Below the pieces are notes generated by a model that had not been told where the DNA came from, did no database searches, and worked only from the letters and a program-made list of their open reading frames with translations. 64,000 bases of DNA from Hydractinia symbiolongicarpus (lineage: Eukaryota; Cnidaria; Hydrozoa; Anthoathecata; Hydractiniidae): contig NC_079886.1 in NCBI RefSeq assembly GCF_029227915.1, positions 7,378,001 to 7,442,000 on the forward strand, in the 5' to 3' direction. Below, one piece after another: positions 1 through 50,400 of this stretch; within the stretch, counting starts at the first letter, position 1; each line of letters starts with the position of its first letter. The translations under genes and the position numbers were made by a program.

Positions 1-245
1 GCCCGACCATAGCGTTTCGTCGTGTCTGGCAAATAAAAAACAAGAGAAAGAGAAACTCCAGTAAAAAAAACAGAAAAATTTTTTGTAATACCATCAAGCT
101 TATTGCGAATTACGGTGATACCCTTTGCATGCTGTTTGCATTGTGTGTACCGCTCATGTTGTTCGGCAAGTTTTCCGTTTAGATCTTCTACCGCATCTTG
201 TTGATATGCATTAAGTACTTCCAATTCTTTAATTTTGCATTCCAT
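1..245 (-). CDS. partial ORF, coiled-coil-like, open at window edge
   Basis: Reading leftward from an ATG at 245, the frame stays open for 81 codons and runs off the window edge. The first ~50 residues are rich in Lys, Glu and Gln with heptad-like hydrophobic spacing (starts MECKIKELEVLNAYQQ), so a short coiled coil is likely. A more hydrophobic stretch follows and could be a membrane segment or simply untranslated or intronic sequence. I do not recognise a family. It lies downstream of the ferlin stop on the same strand, so it would be a separate gene or transposon piece. Confidence 0.25.
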   Translation of the reverse strand, partial: MECKIKELEVLNAYQQDAVEDLNGKLAEQHERYTQCKQHAKGITVIRNKLDGITKNFSVFFTGVSLSLVFYLPDTTKRYGR

Positions 246-750
246 ATTGAAGGCATGGTGGTTCAATCCATCTTTCTATTTAGTTAAAACGTCACTCTTT
301 TTATCTTCTCTCTTTAAGGAACTATTTTTTGATCATTTTGACTCCGTTATATTTCGCTTTAGGAATTCGACAAGCTCATGAAAAGGATAGACACAATGTG
401 GTAGAAATACGATTGAAACTTTTTACAATTTTCTTCACCTTTCCCACAGTCCTCATGTCACTACTGCTGATTTCCATTGCAGCAAATAGTACCACTTTCT
501 TCCGTTGCTTTGTATTTGCGTATGAGACACATTATTTGACGTCAAATTTGATTGTATTATCTTGACGTAATTAGTTTTAAAATGACTACCAAGTTTTAAA
601 ATGGCTACTAAGAAAAATCCTGTACAAGAAAAACAGCTTGAAACCGTTCCACACACACTCTCGATTAATTTATTCACAAGTATTCGATCGAAAAAAAACA
701 TTAATTGTCAAAAAAGGTTCGACAATGTGTTCGAAAATTAAATTAGGAAA

Positions 751-963
751 TCAAATGCATCCAACATGAAAATTCATTAAAATTGTGTTGGATATAAAGC
801 TGAAAATGTTAGATGAAAAGTTTGACCGAGATCAAACTTTATCCAACATCATCCAACATGATTTTTTTCTTCTTTTTTATTTTTGAGAAATTTTAGTTCA
901 ACTCAAATGCATCCAACATTTTATTATCCAACATAAAAAAATTACCATGTTGGACGCATTTGA
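751..963. repeat. inverted-repeat element (MITE-like)
   Basis: The ends form an inverted repeat: TCAAATGCATCCAACATG at 751-768 and its reverse complement with one mismatch at 946-963. The motif ATCCAACAT or its complement recurs several times inside. No clear target duplication was seen, so the class is open. Confidence 0.45.
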
Positions 964-1049
964 GCCGGCTCTAGTTTTGCAGCCTGTCAAATAGGACGCG
1001 CCATAAACTCCGCAAAAATATATATAGCTTCTTTAAATTTGGTATGCAG

Positions 1050-1800
1050 TTCGAATCAATTCCTCACTATTTAAAAGGGTAAGTTGTGACCACGCTAGCT
1101 TTGTGCTTATTGGTTTAAATTCGGGGTCTGCCCTGAGAAATTATTTTGTGTGAATTGGTGGATTTGAATAATGAGGATTTGCTCTGGTACATTCGTTTGC
1201 GTCTAAGCTTTCGTATAAGAAACTAAATTTTCATATCGTCGAAGAAAGCTTAGTTAATTAGGCTATCAGTACAGTGGTGCCAGGTAAATAGTCCGCCATA
1301 CAAGCAAACAATTTTGAAGTTCAGTACTTGTTCCTCGGTGGTGATTGAAGTGTTGACTTTCAGATAATCAAAAATGTCTCATATCCACAAAATATATTTT
1401 TTACCACAAAATCAGCTTTGACTAATTTAAACTAGAAAATATTCGTGATAATAAATACTACTGTGAGAACAGAATTCGTGCTGGATGGTTTTGCGTTAGG
1501 TAATTCTTAAAGTAATTTCCATTTTTACTGCGTTAAGAAATTTGACTTAACTAGTCGATGGCCTGTAGAAAAATTCACGGGTTTGTCCACCCTTTCTATA
1601 CCGCATTGCATGTGTCTCGCTACTTGCGGTACCATTTTACGTGACAGACAGACGTATACGGGTCTTTATTATAGATGTGAGTAACACATACACACCGAAG
1701 ATAAAGCTAAGTTATTCAGTATTAAATACGCATAAGGTATTTGTGAACAAAACAGAACCTGGATATGTTTTTGGAATTTCTAAAGGATACACGATCTAAA
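1050..1800 (+). repeat. dispersed repeat, left copy (interrupted by a Helitron)
   Basis: This stretch matches 58690-59345 in inverted orientation over several hundred bases. Shared landmarks include a block reading CCCTGAGAAATTATTTTGTG, a GGATG-TTTTGCGTTAGGTAAT block, and CCATTTTTACTGCGTT. The alignment is interrupted by 1551-1675, a Helitron present only in this copy. The repeat family is unidentified. Confidence 0.7.
1551..1675 (-). mobile_element. non-autonomous micro-Helitron (125 bp)
   Basis: On the minus strand it begins TCTATAATAA and ends in CTAG. A degenerate hairpin (CCCGTGAA... / ...TTCTACAGG) lies just inside the 3' end. It sits between A and T, as Helitrons do. The related repeat copy at 58690-59345 lacks exactly this segment, confirming insertion. 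It carries no protein-coding capacity and shares the GTCTGTCTGTC motif with the other copies in the window. Confidence 0.8.
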
Positions 1801-2059
1801 CTCTTGCATTATAGGTGGAACAGAGAGAAGTTGTTTTTTAACAGACTACTTAAACATGGAAGAACAAAGATTTTTCCCATTGATTTTATTACATAAAATA
1901 TCTACTATCGAATACGCTTTGAAGTCGGGATAAGCGATGTACTGAGTTTTGAGTTTTAGTAGTTAATCACGTCAAAGCATGTTCGATATAATTCTGTATA
2001 TTTACACATGAACTAATAAATAATACTTAACTTTATGATAAAAACACGAATTTCTTTAG

Positions 2060-2293
2060 TACCACCTTATTCGCAGTAATTTTCGTGCATTCGCCCGTTT
2101 GTGTGCAAAATTTAGTACAAAAAATTTACGCAAAAGGTATTGCGCAAAAATTCATACGCGCTGAATTTTTTTTAGACAAAAAACTGCTTTTAAAAAAGTG
2201 CCTTACTATAAAACCGTGAATTTTACTTTTACTTTCTTACTAACTTGCGCAAAACTTCGCATCCGCAGAAATTAGTACGAATAAGACACTTAT
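2060..2293. repeat. MITE-like element rich in TTCGC motifs
   Basis: The ends are imperfect inverted repeats (CTTATTCGCAGTAATTT at the left; its near complement AAATTAGTACGAATAAG at the right), close to TA dinucleotides. The interior has several CGCAAAA motifs like those of the elements at 10974-11610 and 47555-48084. It lies just downstream of the ferlin stop. Confidence 0.4.
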
Positions 2294-2490
2294 CTTAAAA
2301 ACCTTCTTTTACAAGCATGACTTAACATTTACATATAAATACACTTGCATCTATAAACACAGTATACAACAAATACGCACCAAGAAAACAACACGGGCAC
2401 CTTGAAAAGGGCACCTTTATTTACCCGCGTGTTTTCGTTTTAAAAACAACAACTTAAACTAAAGTTGATCGCGTTTTAATTGAGCGATCT

Positions 2491-2496
2491 TTTATT
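2491..2496 (-). other. candidate ferlin polyadenylation signal
   Basis: An AATAAA hexamer on the minus strand, about 140 nt past the ferlin stop. A second hexamer lies at 2416-2421. The choice is only positional. Confidence 0.25.
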
Positions 2497-2635
2497 TGGT
2501 TGTATTTTGTAGTACGTACTGCAGTGTTTGTTAGGAATAGAGTTTCACGATTATAAATACTATTACATAATATTTTATATTTTACATGAGAGAAGAAAAG
2601 TAAGGACTGGCTGATGTATTATGCATATTTGCTGT

Positions 2636-40864
<38,229 letters not shown>

Positions 40865-41077
40865 TTTCTTCCGTTTTTCTTCCAACGTTTATTATTTCCA
40901 AAAATTTCAACAATTCGAGTAAAAATATTTTTTTTATTTTCACGTGTTTTACTTTATTTCCATTCTTTAACACAAATATTTAGCTCTCGAATAACACCAA
41001 AAACTCTTTAATCCGTAATACTTTTAATTTTTTTTTGTATTTTTTTTTTGGTTTTACCCGTTTAGTTATTTTTATTT

Positions 41078-41250
41078 TTTACTCTATATCTTTTAACTTT
41101 TTCTTCTTCTTTTTTCTTCTTTTCTAATTCTTCATCTTTATTTTTCACCTGTGTATATTCCTCTGCGTAATTTTTTTTCTTGTCCGGCAGATGTTTTTCT
41201 CGACCAAACTCCTTTTTTTCATGTATTTTATTTTGATTAAAATATTGATA
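41078..41250 (-). other. lysine/glutamate-rich open frame upstream of ferlin
   Basis: A 57-codon stretch lacking an ATG, ending in TAA at about 41078. It is rich in Lys and Glu (ELEKKKKEEEKVKRYRVKN) because the DNA is a purine/pyrimidine tract. It may be ferlin 5' leader or plain low complexity. I do not call it a gene. Confidence 0.2.
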
Positions 41251-41904
41251 ACCGTATAAGAAAATATAAAAAAGGACAGGAAATATATGAATAAGTTATC
41301 CAATTAAAGAAGTGCAAAAAATAAAAAAATATAAACATTAATACCGAAAATTTAGAACAACTCCTAGTATTTTCTTGAGACTCTATTTTAGCTAGTAGCT
41401 AACTAAAATATACCCCTTATACCACCTTAAAAGCATGAAAAAGATCTCACGTGGGACTTTAATAAAAGTTGTCATGGTTTTTAAGCAAAGTAGATTAACC
41501 GATATTAAAAATCGCAGAAAGTTGTTCAAGGTTATGACATTTATAATTAACATTCTTACGATGAAGAGGAAACATAGTTAACTGCGTGGGCAGAAAGAAT
41601 TCAACTGATTTCAACAAAAAAAGAATCAAATTAATTAAATAACTGCTCTTCACATTCTCATTTTTTTAAGAAGACACTGTTTATTCTGGTCCCCAGAGTT
41701 TTTTGAGATTGAAACCTCACTTTCGAGTTTATCTCAAAGAGCTTTGGGGGTCGAGAATAGACATTGGTGCTTTTCCACCACCTGTAAAATTACAAATTTT
41801 AACGCATTATGTGACCCCTTTTTGACTACGCATGCAGCTAAAGTTCTTCAAAAAACGAAGGAATGGGTAAAAAAATAAAACGACACATGAAGACAGATGT
41901 GTTT

Positions 41905-42480
41905 GATGCATATTTTTTTATAAGCAATCGAAATTTTCAAATAAAGCTTAGAGGTTGCTCGTGTGAAAATTACTTTTTCAAGCTCAAAATATGCTTAGGT
42001 CATGCTCAATGTCAGAAAGATTTATTGGAATATGCTTATGAAAAACACATGATTAGGCTCAAAGTATGCGTATTTGAAAAAAATATATATAATGGCAACA
42101 CATAAACTGGATTGCTGTCAAAAAAAACTACTTACAAAACACAAAACAAACTTCACAACATTTAGGCTTCACATAATGCTTAGCATATGCCTAAAAATGA
42201 CCAAATTTAAGCCTACGGATGCTTAAAAATGCCATGCTTAATGAAAATGACCAAATTCTATAATTGTCATGCTTTTTTAAAAAAAAAATGATGTGTTATG
42301 ATGTTGGTGGTTGTGGTTGTGAAAGGATAATCTATTTTTTTCAAAATACAAGTCGTATGGTAGTTAAAACTGTGCGTTTTTTTTTATTAGAAGTTTTAAA
42401 GTTTAGCATATGCTTAAAAAATAACCAATTTTAACCTCATGGATGCTTATAAATGTCATGCTTTGAAACGTGTTATAAAC
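41905..42480 (+). repeat. dispersed ATGCTTA-rich repeat, copy 2
   Basis: Longer copy of the repeat at 8325-8700, same orientation. ATGCTTA-like words recur at intervals, and the CCTACGGATGCTTA block is preserved at about 42212. The class is unknown. Confidence 0.6.
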
Positions 42481-44000
42481 AGAAACCGAAAAAATAAACC
42501 CTCGATATTGGGATAAAATAATTTTAAAATCCTGATATTCTAAAAGTCGAGATCAAATTTGACCTTTTTTGCTTTTGATAACTTTCAATTTTTGTTGCTC
42601 TATTTTAAAAAACTCTTTAGGCTGAGTAAAACAACGTAATTTGATTGATTGATTTATCTCTTATTCTTTCAATATCACCACACAAACTTTTCTTAACAGC
42701 ACATTCTTGCATCGAAAGTATATTTTAGTTCATCCAGTTAACACTGAACAATCACGAATACTTTATGTTAGCCATGCATGATGAGGCTAAAAATTATGAA
42801 GTCGCAAAAACATCTAACATCGATCCCAGGGCCTGCAGCGTCATCTTATCCGTTGTAATACACGATACACACTTTTTGGCACCCTCGCCGTCATCTGCCA
42901 TTTCAAAAAAGGCAAAAAAACCCTGGGGACAAGGTTGACTTTCTTGTCATAACATTTCTTGGGAATAAAGCATTCTAATAGCGAACATCAGTTTCGCATT
43001 TTCTATATGAAAGCTATCAGTCGTTAAAAAAGGTTCCGCACTTTGCATCAAAAACCTTTTAATCGCAAATATATGTTCCGCAAAAAAAATTGAAATTAGA
43101 CCTTCATATCGCAAAAATAAGTTCCGCAAAAATTTCAAGGTAAACGCATGTGGTAAACATGACCTGAGAAAAAAATGAATTGTCAGTCATTTGTAAAGCT
43201 AGAAGACACCTATCATTACTATGCACTGTTTTTAGCGAATTCAATCCAAACTTAAGTTTTCCAAATTATATGGTTGGAAGTTTGAGAGTGAGGTGTCCTA
43301 AAGTTCTAAGAAAGCAGAGAAAAGCAAAGTGTTGCATGTGCTTGCTTAAAACAAAGAAGCTCTTGGAAGAAACCTGTGATGCTCCTCTGTTTCTGCCATT
43401 AGGAGTTTGTCGATACTTGACCTTTTTTGAGGTTAATCGCGCAAATAATTCAATAAATTTTATTTGTTTAAATTTTTTTGAACTTTACTTATAATCAAAC
43501 AAATAAATTCAAATTATACACGGATTAAAAACTAGATAAAAATAAAATAAAGATAAAGCTTGGTGTTGTAAGGGAAGCATAGGAAGGACTCAGTCGAGAA
43601 AACAGTAAAAACATACGCATCCTGAATATCAGAAAGGGAACAAATCGCGTGGCGTACAGAAACTTGAAACCACAAACCAGGTTAAGCTACGACAATAGAA
43701 TAGCAAAAATTCAATTCACGAAATCCCGCAAAACTAACATTTTACACAAATCATACGGAACAAGCAACTCACGCGAAATACACAAATCAGGAGAAATACG
43801 CTAATCATGAAGTCTAGCTTAACACGCGAAACTATCAAATCATGCAACATGCAAATCGTGGGAATCTCTTCTTTGTTGAACATTTTTTGTTTAAAAAACG
43901 AAAATATAAATGCAGATCAAATCTTTTAAACAAAAATCTGTTCTTACGGATGGAAAATATCTAATTATCCAATCATCTACATGCACTCAAGCACGACCAT
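42481..44000. other. gene-poor stretch between ferlin and GTDC1
   Basis: AT-rich, with several GTTCCGCAAA / TCGCAAA motifs (42950-43140) like those of the TTCGC MITEs. The missing last exon of GTDC1 should lie here or be lost. I could not identify it. Confidence 0.4.
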
Positions 44001-44070
44001 CACCAATTTACTATGGAAACGACTTCTGCATTCATCACTAATTCACTATGGAAACGACTTCTGCATTCAA
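44001..44070. repeat. 35-bp direct tandem duplication
   Basis: Two adjacent units sharing ACTATGGAAACGACTTCTGC (44001-44035 and 44036-44070), with differences only at the edges. Confidence 0.85.
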
Positions 44071-44333
44071 CATTTTTGCATGATGTGCTCTAGGTATTTC
44101 GCTTTTAAAACGTTACAGTCAAATCTTGACATATTGACCTAGAAATAGAAATATTAAAAAAATTCTAATACCAGGAAAACGAAAATCAATTGGTTTCTCA
44201 AAATCTAAAAATTAAAGTAATACAAAACCGAACAGCTTATTTAAGATGTTTTTACACAAAAAGGGTAGTTAATCAAAAACGTTAAACAGCTACCAAGATT
44301 ACATATCAATACGAGATTGAAACAAATTAATAC

Positions 44334-44466
44334 AATTTCCCACCGATAAAAAAACTACGTGTAATTCGAGCCTAATCATGACACATGCAAAACAACGTGT
44401 AATTCGGGCCTAATTATGCAATTTTCCACTGATAAAAAACAACGTGTAATTTGGGCCTAATCGTGG
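44334..44466. repeat. tandem repeat next to GTDC1 exon 7
   Basis: Three copies of ACGTGTAATTCGGGCCTAAT-ATG at 44357, 44395 and 44442, plus two copies of a CCACTGATAAAAAAC-type spacer. The array abuts the donor of GTDC1 exon 7 (44474). Confidence 0.75.
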
Positions 44467-44473
44467 GATGTAC

Positions 44474-47400
44474 CTGTATTTTGTGCTTCCTAACGACATC
44501 TGGCCGTTTGCAGAAATTCTTTAACTTCTTGTAAAGTTGTTGGCATGTATTGTATAAATAGTCAGCTAAAATAAAGATGTATTGGTAAAGTGAACTACAC
44601 CAATTCTCAATTTACCATATATGGCAACTTTGTGCCTTCATCTATGGCGTGGTATACACCAATGACCTTACCCGTCAGAAACTTTTTAGTGACAGAAATG
44701 CTAAAAGGCGTTGCTTTTCTCTTATTAGGTTTCTCACGTGTTTTTTTTTTCGCCAATAAAATATGATAACATTGAGACAAAAAACTATGCAACAGTGAGG
44801 AAACATTGTTGACTTGAAGAAACGCCAAGTGGTACGAAATGTTTTCTGTTTCAATATCTGAGAAAATACATAACGTTCATTTTATCCTGTGTTTTTACAC
44901 CAAAGTTTTGTTTTTTAATTACAAAAAAATTATAATACTTCAGAAAAGAAGAGTTACAAAATGTTGTATGTTAAAACTATGCTAATTATCACTGTTGTTT
45001 AATCACATTTTTTGCCTTCCCATACATTAGGTCCAGTTCTTGCGTTTAGCACATTTTTTTTCTCTTTGAAATATTCCTTAAGGGAAAAATGATGCGGAAA
45101 AAAAATCTAAAAAATAAATCAATCGAAATTCAGAAAGCGAACCTGGTTAAAAATTTTACAATGTTTAATTCCAAATTTTTTGAGCAGGACGGACATTCGC
45201 AATTTTTTATTTCGTATTTTACCTTATTTTCGTCTTATGTTTTTTTCACTAAATTTAATATAAAATTAACTTTGGACATGCACAAGAATGACTGGTCGAG
45301 ATTACTATTCCCAATCTTTAATTTTTTTTAAAAAAAAAAGTTCTGTTCATTTTCTTCCGTTAAAGTAGAAACAATATCTTCCATAAAGTTTTCCTATTAT
45401 CAGCAAACTTTTCAGAATTTTTTCCAGAAGTAATGGCCACCCGAAGTATTTCTTGATGCAATACGTGTTTACTGTAAGAATAATGGTCTACATCTTTGTT
45501 TCTACCAAAATAATGTTTCTAATACTTCCTGTTAAAAAAAAATGCAAAAATAAATCCTATTGATGGCATTCTGATTGCATTATTGTTACAAAAAAGTAGG
45601 AACTTTCAACTTTTTTGCGACGACGCAAATAAACAACCAAACCTTTGTCTTGTGAATATGTGTAAAGAACTCCTTAGAGTATTTTCCCAATAATGTTTTT
45701 TTTCTTTTGTTACCATTAACAGATGCTGTTCCCATGTTATTTTATTCCGTAAGCATTTGATATAAAAATACGCGACAGCAGTGAAAATATTACACACAGA
45801 AACACGGTTAAGCTTTTAACGGTAAACCAGTTAGAACAAAGAACGAGAAATTTTTTATTTTTACAATTTCAAGGGTTTAAGTTTTTTCTCTGTTTTTTCA
45901 GGTTGCTTTTCAAGCACTTTTACTACAAATTTTGCGATAATTAACTTTTTTCATTACCTGGGAAAAATTCTGGATAAACCAAGCGATTAGGACACAATGG
46001 ATAACAGCCAATGGATACAGCTTCCAACCTTAATAGAAAATCACGTGATCAAACAGTAACACACAATGCCAATTTCGATAGGTAATGTAAACATATAAAG
46101 ATAGATATAACTGGATTACTGAAATAAAAGTAATGCTCTTTTAGACATATGAATTACCCAGGCTTTACTTACTTAAAAAAAGGTTGGATAAACATTCTGG
46201 GAAATACCAAGTCAGTTTGTACAGAGATGATAGTTTGATCACCGTTCTTCGACCAGAAATGGATCGAAAAGGAATTTGTTTTTATTCCAAAACGAAAAAC
46301 CGCAAATTCACGACCGACACGAATCTCGAAACAGATATTTTTGGACGTTTTATTTCATCAGGTAAGCAAATCATACAGACCAGTAATGAAAACATATATA
46401 GTTAAAAAAAAACTTTTTTAACTATATATGATTAACTTTTTTAATCCGCAGCAAGTTCAAGGCGACAAAGTCAAACATTGATGTATTAAAAAAGGTCCTT
46501 TACTTTAAGACTGTAACATGAAGCAACTTCGTACACAGCTCACTACACATTTACCCCGTTTAGCTATATGAGTTAGAAAGATTTACTAGATTCCTACAAA
46601 AATAATTGTTGTCCTAGATGTTAAAGTGTCAAAAGACCTTCAGTAATGTGGCATTTTGGAACGTTTAAACGCAGTGTCTTAAACAGTTGTTAACTTCTTA
46701 AGAACACCTACATTGAAACACCAAAAAATTCATGCTTGGCTGTTGAAATCGCAACATCAGCACTTCCCAGCACTTTCCAGTAATCTTCTTTCGTTGGTTG
46801 ATAACCCCAGTTTAATATGCGGATGGATAATTTCTTCTTCGCTTCGTGGAATATTTCTATGGACAAAAGGAGCAAGTAAGAAATCCATGATTGACTAATT
46901 AATTGATTGATTGATCGATTAATTGATTGATTTTCTTTTCAGTATTTATCCCTGTTAAATTTTATCGCCAGACATCGCCTAATGTTTTAACTCAAACTTA
47001 AATCCGCGTGTTTATTTTATCACTGCAAGCTTTTCCCTTGAGTTCTTTTTAATAATAGCCCTTTTCTGTGTGTAGTTGTGTCACGAAAACATGAAATGCG
47101 ATACACAGGCTTCCGTCTATAATAATAAAATCTCCTTTAAAAGGTGTACAATTAATAGCTATTCAACCTATATTTTCAATTTTATCCATTGGGGGTTAGT
47201 ACTAAAAGAAAGAATTTCTGCAGGTTTATAGCAATGGCGTTAGAGAAGACTAACAATGACGAACTTTCTTAAAACAAATTCCTTTAATACATCATTTTAA
47301 AATCATTTTAATTGATCGTTTTAAAGTAGTGTTTAGAGAAAACTTTTGTACGAGTTATTGTTAAAAACACATGTTCTTCTTTGAGTAACATATGATAAAA

Positions 47401-50400
47401 AAAAAACCTTTCCCTGAGTTTGCCTAAATACATATGACTTTGCCTGGGTTGAAGTTCGTTCAAATTTAAGAAATTTGAGTATTATACTTTAAAATAATAC
47501 GTGGATTTTTACAGATGTGCAAAATAGGCGTGTTCCGTACTTTTTACCAATCTACATTAAGTTGATTAATTTTTTAGCAAAACTTATTTTCGCAAAGTCA
47601 AAAATAAGTCACAAATATAAATTTTCGCGAATCGGTCTATTTCAGATATTTCGCGAACATTTTTGTTCTTGAATGGACCATTACAGATTTTTTGCAAATT
47701 ATTATTTTCGCAAATCAAGCATTCTACATTTTCTCTGTAAGCATGAGAAGAAATATGTTGATACAATATTGGTTAAAGAACTGTACTGTCAGCCCATAGA
47801 GGAGATTATCATGGGTAGGTTTCTCACAAAAAAACGAATATTGACATCACCAAACATCTTATTTGGAAGAGTTGTAAAGATATTCGTGAATACAGAAAAT
47901 TTAAAGAGGAAAAAAACACATTTGTTTTTAATTATTTTTGCGAAGATTAAATTTAACGAATAATTCATTTCTAGCTATTTATTTTCGCAAATTGAAAATT
48001 TTCGCGATGATAAATTTTTGCGAATATAGGTATAATTTGCAAAATTCGCAAAATTAACCTTTGCGGAAATTAATCTACTTAAGGTAATTAATCGATAAGG
48101 CCTGTTTTCTGGAAATTTTTATAAAAATAAGAATCTCACCCTGGAAAAAAATCTACGCAATTTCGCATTAAAATGAACAAATGCAAGCCCGGCTTATAAT
48201 GGAAGTAATTAGGGTGAAAAACTGGACAATATTTTTCGGTTTGTTTCTTAACCAAAATATCTCTATAATAATAGCCAGCGTCTGTCTGTTTGTCTGTCTG
48301 CGACGGAAACACGAAATGCCATGTATAAGGACAGACAACGCCGTAGATTTTTTCACGGGTTTACGACTAGTCTCTATAATAATAGCCGTAGTGTCTCTGC
48401 GCAAAATGGTACTCAGAGCAGGGAGACACATGAAATGCGGTATATAAAGGACTGGTGAACCCGCAACGTCAATCGACTAGTATAACATATTCGAATAGAA
48501 TATACCGCTATTTCTGATCTCGTCAATATTCTTCTCCGTTAAAGGGATTATTTTTGCACACTCTAGAGGGGTAAAATAGCGAAATCATATTAAGTCTTTT
48601 TTATGTTTTTAAAAATCTTTTTTCAATCAGTTACTGTATTTGAAAGCATTTAAATAATTTGAAAATCCATATCACCTGGTATGTCAGTATATTCTTGTCC
48701 AAGTATGGATATTTTGAACGGGAGACATTCATCGTGAAGTCGAAATAAAACTTCGAATAACTCTTCCGGATTTTTATCGTGTTCCCTGTGAAAAAAAAGC
48801 AAACAGTTCAGGTGGATGTACAAAAAAATTGAAAAAAAAGTTACAGCTACGTTAACATTACACATAAACTTCGTAACGCTGCTACAACTTTTTCTGTTTA
48901 CAACAGTTCTTTTTCAGACATTTTAATGTTCCGTAATTACGGACACCCTTATTTCAGGGGGTCCAATGATTCATTCCATTCCTGCCTGGCGTTTTGGGGG
49001 CGTTTTATTTCTGGGATAGGATTCCACCCCTTTGCCTTTGTATATAATTTCTACATTTGTTGCTCGTTAGATTTGAAACCTCTTCAAGCTTTGGCCACGC
49101 CCTAAATTCAGATAATTCAGTTTTTTTGGCAATGACGTCATCAAATTCGTAGAAAAATGAAGAATTTAAGATTTATAGACAAATTGTATAACTGCTTGGA
49201 AAACCATACACATATAAAAACATTTCTGTTCAACTTCATCTAAGTCCAAAAAATTGTTGCTATAGAGGAGTTTGTTCTAATGTCAAATAATAGTAAGGAG
49301 AAATCAGAAAATTATACACAAGCTATGAAAAATGTTTGAGCGGGCTGAGTCAGTCTTCCTTTCCAAAGGATACAGCAGCTGTTTCTCTCTCTTAACCAAC
49401 CTAATCTCTTGAAAATATTATGTCCAACAACAAATAAGCTATTTCCTTAAAAAAGCGAGATAAATTCGTTAGTTGAAAATTTTTGTAATAACGGATTTCA
49501 TTCAAGACACCTTAACAGAGGAACTTCAAAGGATTTCAAAATTCTGGAACGTCCGCGCATACGTGTGGGAAAAAAACAAGGCAACATAAGAAATCACCGG
49601 CTAATTTCAGGATTACAAAATACAAAGTTGCAAGATTTACAGCGATAGTTTCTTTCCCGCATCAGGTTTGCTCGCTGATAACTGTCTGTTGTTTACACAT
49701 TCTGCCAGTGCATGCAGGGCATGTGTCCATTGCTTTCAATGCATAAAATTACAACATTATGTAACACTGAATCTAATCTATAGTCCTTACCATCTATGTG
49801 CCCATACTATATGCAAAGGTTCTTCATCGTTATCATCCAAATTTGTTTCTACTTTGACAGGTAAGCACAGTGGAAAATACAACACTTCACATTTTGGTGC
49901 GATTTTGTCAGATAAATGCTTTGTTCGATGATCTGGCATAAGCTTTAAGAAGGAATTGATGTTATCCAAAAAAGACGTCTTGTTGTAATAAGAATTAAAC
50001 AGAATTTTGTCTGCAGCTAAACTAAATAAAAGGTAGCAGGTTCATGAAATGCTTATATAAGTAAAGCTGACCCTTCCTAATATGCAGGGTGTTCGCTCAA
50101 TATTAACTCCTCATCAAGCATTTCGGACATTTTTGATTAAAATTCCTGACATTTCCATCATTTTTCCAGCTCTTTAGATTTGGTACAGATTAATCTTGGA
50201 TTACCCAAGAAAATGTAATTTTTATATAAGCATAATGATAAATTAATTCTTTAAGAGCAGATTTAAAATTGAATCCTTGCCAATATTTAAAAAATTACAA
50301 TAGTTCTGAAAGACCATTTAAACCAAGAGATTTTTTTGAAAATATCAGAGAAATTGTTGATATTTCTGACCTTTTCCTGGCAATTTTGCCAATATTTTAA

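Noticed and set aside
43180-43494. 104-codon plus-strand ORF
   Set aside because: No family match or splice support, and the hydrophobic AT-rich end is typical of chance frames. Also considered as the missing GTDC1 exon on the other strand, without success.
44165-44225. Candidate last GTDC1 exon containing F-S-W on the minus strand
   Set aside because: The frame with F-S-W is interrupted by stops and the phase from exon 7 does not fit.
44607-44828. 73-codon minus-strand ORF between GTDC1 exons 6 and 7
   Set aside because: It is not part of the family sequence, and exon 6 joins exon 7 directly in phase.
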